DNA from: Mesorhizobium sp.
GTDB taxonomy: Bacteria > Pseudomonadota > Alphaproteobacteria > Rhizobiales > Rhizobiaceae
Assembly (NCBI GenBank): GCA_004963905.1
Contig: SUGL01000013.1
Span: 62,001-126,000, forward strand
Direction of reading: 5' to 3'
DNA: 64,000 nt
The stretch's first letter is position 1, and every line of letters starts with the position of its first letter. Below are positions 60,497 to 64,000 of the stretch, piece after piece. The notes below the pieces were generated by a model that saw nothing but the letters and a program-made list of their open reading frames with translations, was not told where the DNA came from and did no database searches. Made by a program: the position numbers and the translations under genes.

Positions 60497-63433
60497 CTAC
60501 TGGATGTGATGGCCGAACGAGCCACCTTCTATGCTGAGCCCCCGGTTCGCCAGCGCCTGCAGCACGTCCTGACGCATGCCGAACAGAGCAACGGTGCCGT
60601 TTACCAACAGGAGTATCTTGTCGACGCTCTTCAGCAGGGATGGTCGCTGGGTAATCGTAATCACCGTGATCTTGTTGTCCTTGGCGTGCTGAAGCGCACG
60701 CTCGAGCGCGGTGTCGCCCGCCATATCAAGATTCGAATTCGGCTCGTCGAGCACGACGAGGCGCGGATTGCCGAAGAACGCGCGCGCAAGGGCGACGCGC
60801 TGCTTCTGTCCGCCGGAAAGCGGTGCTCCGTCGGCGGAAACGAACGTCTCATAGCCGTGCGGCAAGGTGGAGATCATTTCATGGACATCCGCGAGTGCCG
60901 CCGCCTGATAGATCTCGGCATCGGTCACGTCGTCGCGCATGCGGGCGATGTTGGCCTTGATCGATGCGGGGAACAGCTGAACGTCCTGCGGCAGGTAGCC
61001 GATGTTCTCGCCGAATTGGCGTGGATCCCAATTGCGCAGGTCCATCAGGTCCAGCCGAACGTTGCCTGACGTCGGGAGGATCGAGCCGACCAGCATCTTG
61101 CCGAGCGTGGTCTTGCCGGCGCCCGAATTGCCGATGATCGCCAGCGAGTCGCCCGGCGAGAGCGCGAACGAAATGCCGTTCAGCACGACGCGCTTGGTTC
61201 CCTGCGGCACGAACAGAAGGCGCTCGACGTCGAGGCGCCCTTCGGGACGGGGCAGGTTCAGCCGTTCGAAATTGAGCGGCGAGGTCTGCAGCAGCGATAC
61301 AATGCGGCCATAGGCGGCCCGGACATGCACGACGTGGTTCCAGCCTTCGATGGCGCCTTCGATCGGACCCAGCGCCCGGCCCGCGATGATCGACGCGGCG
61401 ATGACCATGCCGCCGGTCAGCTCTCCGTCGATCGACAGATGCGCGCCCCAGCCAAGCATCGTCACCTGGGTCAGGAGCCGCACGCCCTTCGACAGCGAAG
61501 CAAAGATGATGTTGCGATCCTGCGCGATCACCTGAGCGCGAAGGGAGTTCGCGGTGTCCTTACCCCAGATCTTCACCGCCTCGGGAATCATGGCGAGCGC
61601 GTTGATGATCTGGGAATTGCGCGCCATCGAATCGAGATGGATGTTGGCCTTGCTCTGGTGCGCATTTGCCTCGCTGAAAGCACCGGCTGTCGCACGCTGA
61701 TTGATGAGCGTAATCACGAGCAGCAGCAGGGCCGAGGTCACGACGATGAAGCCCTGATGCGGGTGGATGAGAAACACCGCCAGCATCATTATCGGAGCCA
61801 TCGGCGCGTCGAGGAAGGAGAGCAGCGTGCCGGATGTCAGGAATGTCCTCAGTTGCTGCAGGTCGCCCAGAACCTGATATTCCCTTCCGTTGCTGTTGAG
61901 GGAAGCCCTGGCCGCGGCACTCAGGATCGGCGCGCCCAACTGCGCGGCAACCTCGACCGCCGTACGCATCAGGATGAAGCGGCGAAGCGCGTCGAACATC
62001 GACTGCAGCACCACCGCGCCGACGATCACCACCGTCAGCATTATCAGCGTGTCGGCGGACCGGCTGGTTAGAACGCGGTCTGAAATCTGGAACAGGTAGA
62101 TCGGGATCGCGAGCACCAGCACGTTGCACGCCACCGTGAACAACATCACGACGAGCAGGTTCTTCCTGACGGCTCCCATTCCGGCCTTGAGGGCAGCGCC
62201 GAAGTCGACCGGGCCGAGCCGCTTGTGGAAGGCGCCGCCCCCACCGCCGCCGCCGCGCCGGCCTTTGTCGTCGACGCCACCGGGAGGAGACCCGTCCTGA
62301 TGCGGCTCCTTGGCCTTAATGGGACCGGTGTCGCCATCTATGGTGGTGATGCCCGGTGCCTTGGGGACTTCCTTCATCTCGGGCACGGATTGCTTGCCGG
62401 CCAGTGCTGTCTTGGCCTGCGGCTCGGCGAATTGGTGGGCCGCAGCCTGTGATCTTGCCGGTGCCTGATCGGCGGCGGCGTTTTGCTTCTCGATCGTTGG
62501 CGCCGCCTTGGGGGCGGGTTCGGCAGATTGTTGCGCCGGCTCGAGCCTTGCAACGGCGGCTGCGGGCGGGGCGCCGGGCTTGTCGATCGTCGAAGCTGTT
62601 TTGGGGTCCCAAGCCGACCTCGTCGTGTCGGCTTGGGGCCTCGGCATCGCGCATATCGGCTCCTGGGCGGCCATTGACTTGCCCCCCGTGTCATTTGCCG
62701 AAGTGCTTTGGCTTGGTTGCCGGCGGAGCTCCAGCCTGGCGGATAGGCCCTGAGCCGAGAGGTTCGTTTTCTCGGCTATGGATGTGGGTTTCGGGACTGA
62801 CGCAGCAGCCGGTGCGTCCTGCGAGCCGGCGTGCGTCAGGTTGAAGAGGTTCGGCCGTACCTCCGCTCTCGGCGTCGTCTGCTGATCCGAATGCGCTTTT
62901 GCCTCAAGTCGCTCCGCTTGCATTGCGGAGGCGGCGTTGACCGGGTCGCTCTCGGACTTTTTCGCCGCCGCAAGCGGCGGGTTCACCGCTGGATTGGCCA
63001 TTCCGGTTTGCGCGAGGTAACCGCCACTTTGCGCCGGTGCGGGCTGTGTTGGCGGGATGGTAGACGCCAGCGTTTCCACAGGTGACGCGACGCTGGTCCG
63101 GGAAGCAATGGCAGCGGATGCACCAATCTCTTTGGAGAGTGGAATTTGGGGAGAGGCCGTTTCAGCCGGCTGGCTGCGAACCGGGGGCACGGCCCTGTCC
63201 GGTTCGGCCTTTGCCTCCGGATGGTTTACGACGTCATGCCGTTGGTCGACGACGCTGCCGATTGCCCCGATAGTCCGGCCGATCGCCTGCTCGCGTTGCT
63301 GCAAGGCATTCGACAGCGTCTCGCGAGATGTGGCGGAACTGGGCTTCGGCGATCCCTGTCCATCCTCCTGCGGGCCTGCTTCCAAATCCTCGGCAAACGG
63401 GTCCCAGCACAGGTCGCGATCGTCGGTCATCAT
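60497..63433 (-). CDS. Type I secretion ABC transporter (PrsD-like) with 400-residue N-terminal extension
   Basis: A 978-residue protein. The last 560 residues are a PrtD/PrsD-type exporter: membrane domain from about 420 (NLLVVMLFTVACNVLVLAIP), ATPase with Walker A GNSGAGKTT, signature LSGGQKQRVALARAF and Walker B RLVVLDEP. The switch position reads TITQRPSLL, with Gln where family members have His. Residues 1-410 are a Pro/Ala/Ser/Gln-rich, probably disordered region ending in a run of Gly. The start ATG 63433 follows GGGGGG. It lies 16 bp after the upstream gene. Confidence 0.9.
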   Translation of the reverse strand: MMTDDRDLCWDPFAEDLEAGPQEDGQGSPKPSSATSRETLSNALQQREQAIGRTIGAIGSVVDQRHDVVNHPEAKAEPDRAVPPVRSQPAETASPQIPLSKEIGASAAIASRTSVASPVETLASTIPPTQPAPAQSGGYLAQTGMANPAVNPPLAAAKKSESDPVNAASAMQAERLEAKAHSDQQTTPRAEVRPNLFNLTHAGSQDAPAAASVPKPTSIAEKTNLSAQGLSARLELRRQPSQSTSANDTGGKSMAAQEPICAMPRPQADTTRSAWDPKTASTIDKPGAPPAAAVARLEPAQQSAEPAPKAAPTIEKQNAAADQAPARSQAAAHQFAEPQAKTALAGKQSVPEMKEVPKAPGITTIDGDTGPIKAKEPHQDGSPPGGVDDKGRRGGGGGGGAFHKRLGPVDFGAALKAGMGAVRKNLLVVMLFTVACNVLVLAIPIYLFQISDRVLTSRSADTLIMLTVVIVGAVVLQSMFDALRRFILMRTAVEVAAQLGAPILSAAARASLNSNGREYQVLGDLQQLRTFLTSGTLLSFLDAPMAPIMMLAVFLIHPHQGFIVVTSALLLLVITLINQRATAGAFSEANAHQSKANIHLDSMARNSQIINALAMIPEAVKIWGKDTANSLRAQVIAQDRNIIFASLSKGVRLLTQVTMLGWGAHLSIDGELTGGMVIAASIIAGRALGPIEGAIEGWNHVVHVRAAYGRIVSLLQTSPLNFERLNLPRPEGRLDVERLLFVPQGTKRVVLNGISFALSPGDSLAIIGNSGAGKTTLGKMLVGSILPTSGNVRLDLMDLRNWDPRQFGENIGYLPQDVQLFPASIKANIARMRDDVTDAEIYQAAALADVHEMISTLPHGYETFVSADGAPLSGGQKQRVALARAFFGNPRLVVLDEPNSNLDMAGDTALERALQHAKDNKITVITITQRPSLLKSVDKILLLVNGTVALFGMRQDVLQALANRGLSIEGGSFGHHIQ

Positions 63434-63449
63434 GTCCCCCCGCCTGGAA

Positions 63450-64000
63450 TCAACCCAATAGCGTATGCACGCCGTCGGCCTGGACATGGTCCGGTGTCGG
63501 CGCGATGTGATGGTCTGGGTGCGCAGCTTCGGGTGAAGTGTCGTCGGTCAGGAAGGCGACCGCTTCGTTGGCCAGCGCGCTGGGGTCGTGTCCGCCAAGA
63601 TCTGGTTCGCTCGAAACGAGGTTTGCCTGGATCAGGATCTCATCCGAATAGTGCTGACCGCCGACATAGGTCTTGCCGGTCCCGTGGACATCGACGATGC
63701 CGGCGAAATTGGCCAGCTGGTTACCGCCAGTGGTGATTGTCCACTGCGCCTCGGGATGGGCAACGAGCTGGTTCATCGCCAGGGCGACTTGGTCGCTGTC
63801 GCCCAGCACATTGGTCTGGGAGACGTATTGGATGTTGAGCAGATCGCCGGAGATGTAGAGGACCCGCAAGGCTCCGCTGCCGGCAAAGGCCGGATCGTGC
63901 AGTATATCGCCGGGGCCGGCGCCTTTGCCCGCCGCCAGGTCCTGGGCCGCCTTGAGATAGGAGTCCGGCAGCGGATCGAATTGGTTTCCGCCGACGTTGA
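63450..64000 (-). CDS. Probable type I secreted protein (partial, N-terminus outside window)
   Basis: The reading frame is open from the window end to the stop at 63450 and encodes at least 183 residues. It contains NVGGNQFDPLPDSYLKAA and later TTGGNQLANFAGIVDVHG, GKTYVGGQHYSDEILIQANL, a repeat-like pattern of surface proteins, and ends in a His/Asp/Pro-rich tail. Being the gene just before the ABC exporter, it is probably its cargo. No catalytic motif seen. The true start is outside. Confidence 0.65.
   Translation of the reverse strand, partial: NVGGNQFDPLPDSYLKAAQDLAAGKGAGPGDILHDPAFAGSGALRVLYISGDLLNIQYVSQTNVLGDSDQVALAMNQLVAHPEAQWTITTGGNQLANFAGIVDVHGTGKTYVGGQHYSDEILIQANLVSSEPDLGGHDPSALANEAVAFLTDDTSPEAAHPDHHIAPTPDHVQADGVHTLLG

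Noticed and set aside
62230..62265. Short tandem CCGCC/GGCGG run that might suggest a repeat array
   Set aside because: It is the Gly-rich stretch of the ABC exporter linker; no regular spacers, so not CRISPR. No CRISPR array was seen anywhere.

Overview
The window looks like a chromosomal segment of a Mesorhizobium-type member of the Rhizobiales. Grounds: high-GC coding, the dusB(nifR3)-ntrB-ntrC and ntrY-ntrX arrangement, a fused ispDF gene, a pyruvate dehydrogenase operon whose E1 beta carries its own lipoyl domain, both type I (glnA) and type II (glnII) glutamine synthetases, and several copies of rhizobial intergenic palindromic (RIME-like) repeats. Genus level is inference; no rRNA or tRNA gene was recognised that would fix it.

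Layout. 1-345: 3' part of the window-edge gene is missing for an ECF sigma factor. 509-5300: aromatic aminotransferase, MazG, HflX, Hfq and a D-amino acid aminotransferase. 5382-13073: nitrogen two-component block (ntrX, ntrY, ntrC, ntrB, dusB), all on the minus strand. 13214-14928: ispDF and a CinA C-terminal amidase. 14925-23231: the lipoate/pyruvate dehydrogenase block (COQ10-like protein, lipA, GlsB-like membrane protein, lpdA, GDSL esterase, pdhC, a small membrane protein, pdhB, pdhA), followed by ftsB and eno. 25362-30067: small and stress-type genes (a 40-residue lipoprotein, PRC-barrel protein, dodecin, kdsA, VOC and Dabb proteins). 30132-36154: periplasmic CpdB, NDH-2, 5-formyl-THF cyclo-ligase and an Lrp regulator divergent from alanine dehydrogenase. 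36535-40929: small metabolic genes and an overlapping cysteine/sulfur operon cysK-alaX-sseA-GNAT. 41225-50630: SDR, hydrolase, DEAD-box helicase, pccB, M48 protease, GT9 transferase and the NAD(P)HX repair enzyme. 50977-58548: glnB-glnA and glnII, both behind readable sigma-54 promoters, which with ntrBC/ntrYX make much of the window a nitrogen-control region. 59142-64000: a type I secretion operon (substrate-like protein, ABC transporter with a very long N-terminal extension, HlyD adaptor).

The most unusual part is the lower-GC island at 52916-57353, lying between glnA and glnII. On the plus strand it holds a tightly coupled operon: a CoiA-like PD-(D/E)XK nuclease-family protein with two C-terminal repeats that resemble the Xre/MbcA/ParS (DUF2384) antitoxin domain, an HNH protein overlapping it by 4 bp, a 22-codon reading frame that echoes the N-terminus of the first gene, and a protein with a HEPN-type R-x5-H motif, closed by a terminator. 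Facing it is a pair of small genes, one Gly/Ser-rich and one single-pass membrane protein. Nuclease, HNH and HEPN modules together suggest an anti-phage or toxin-like system that I cannot match to a named one; this is inference.

A second pattern is that five palindromic repeat elements start at, or contain, the stop codon of the adjacent gene. Further leads are a possible small RNA at 36441-36535, a 40-codon lipoprotein gene, and a Gln in place of the H-loop His of the secretion ATPase.
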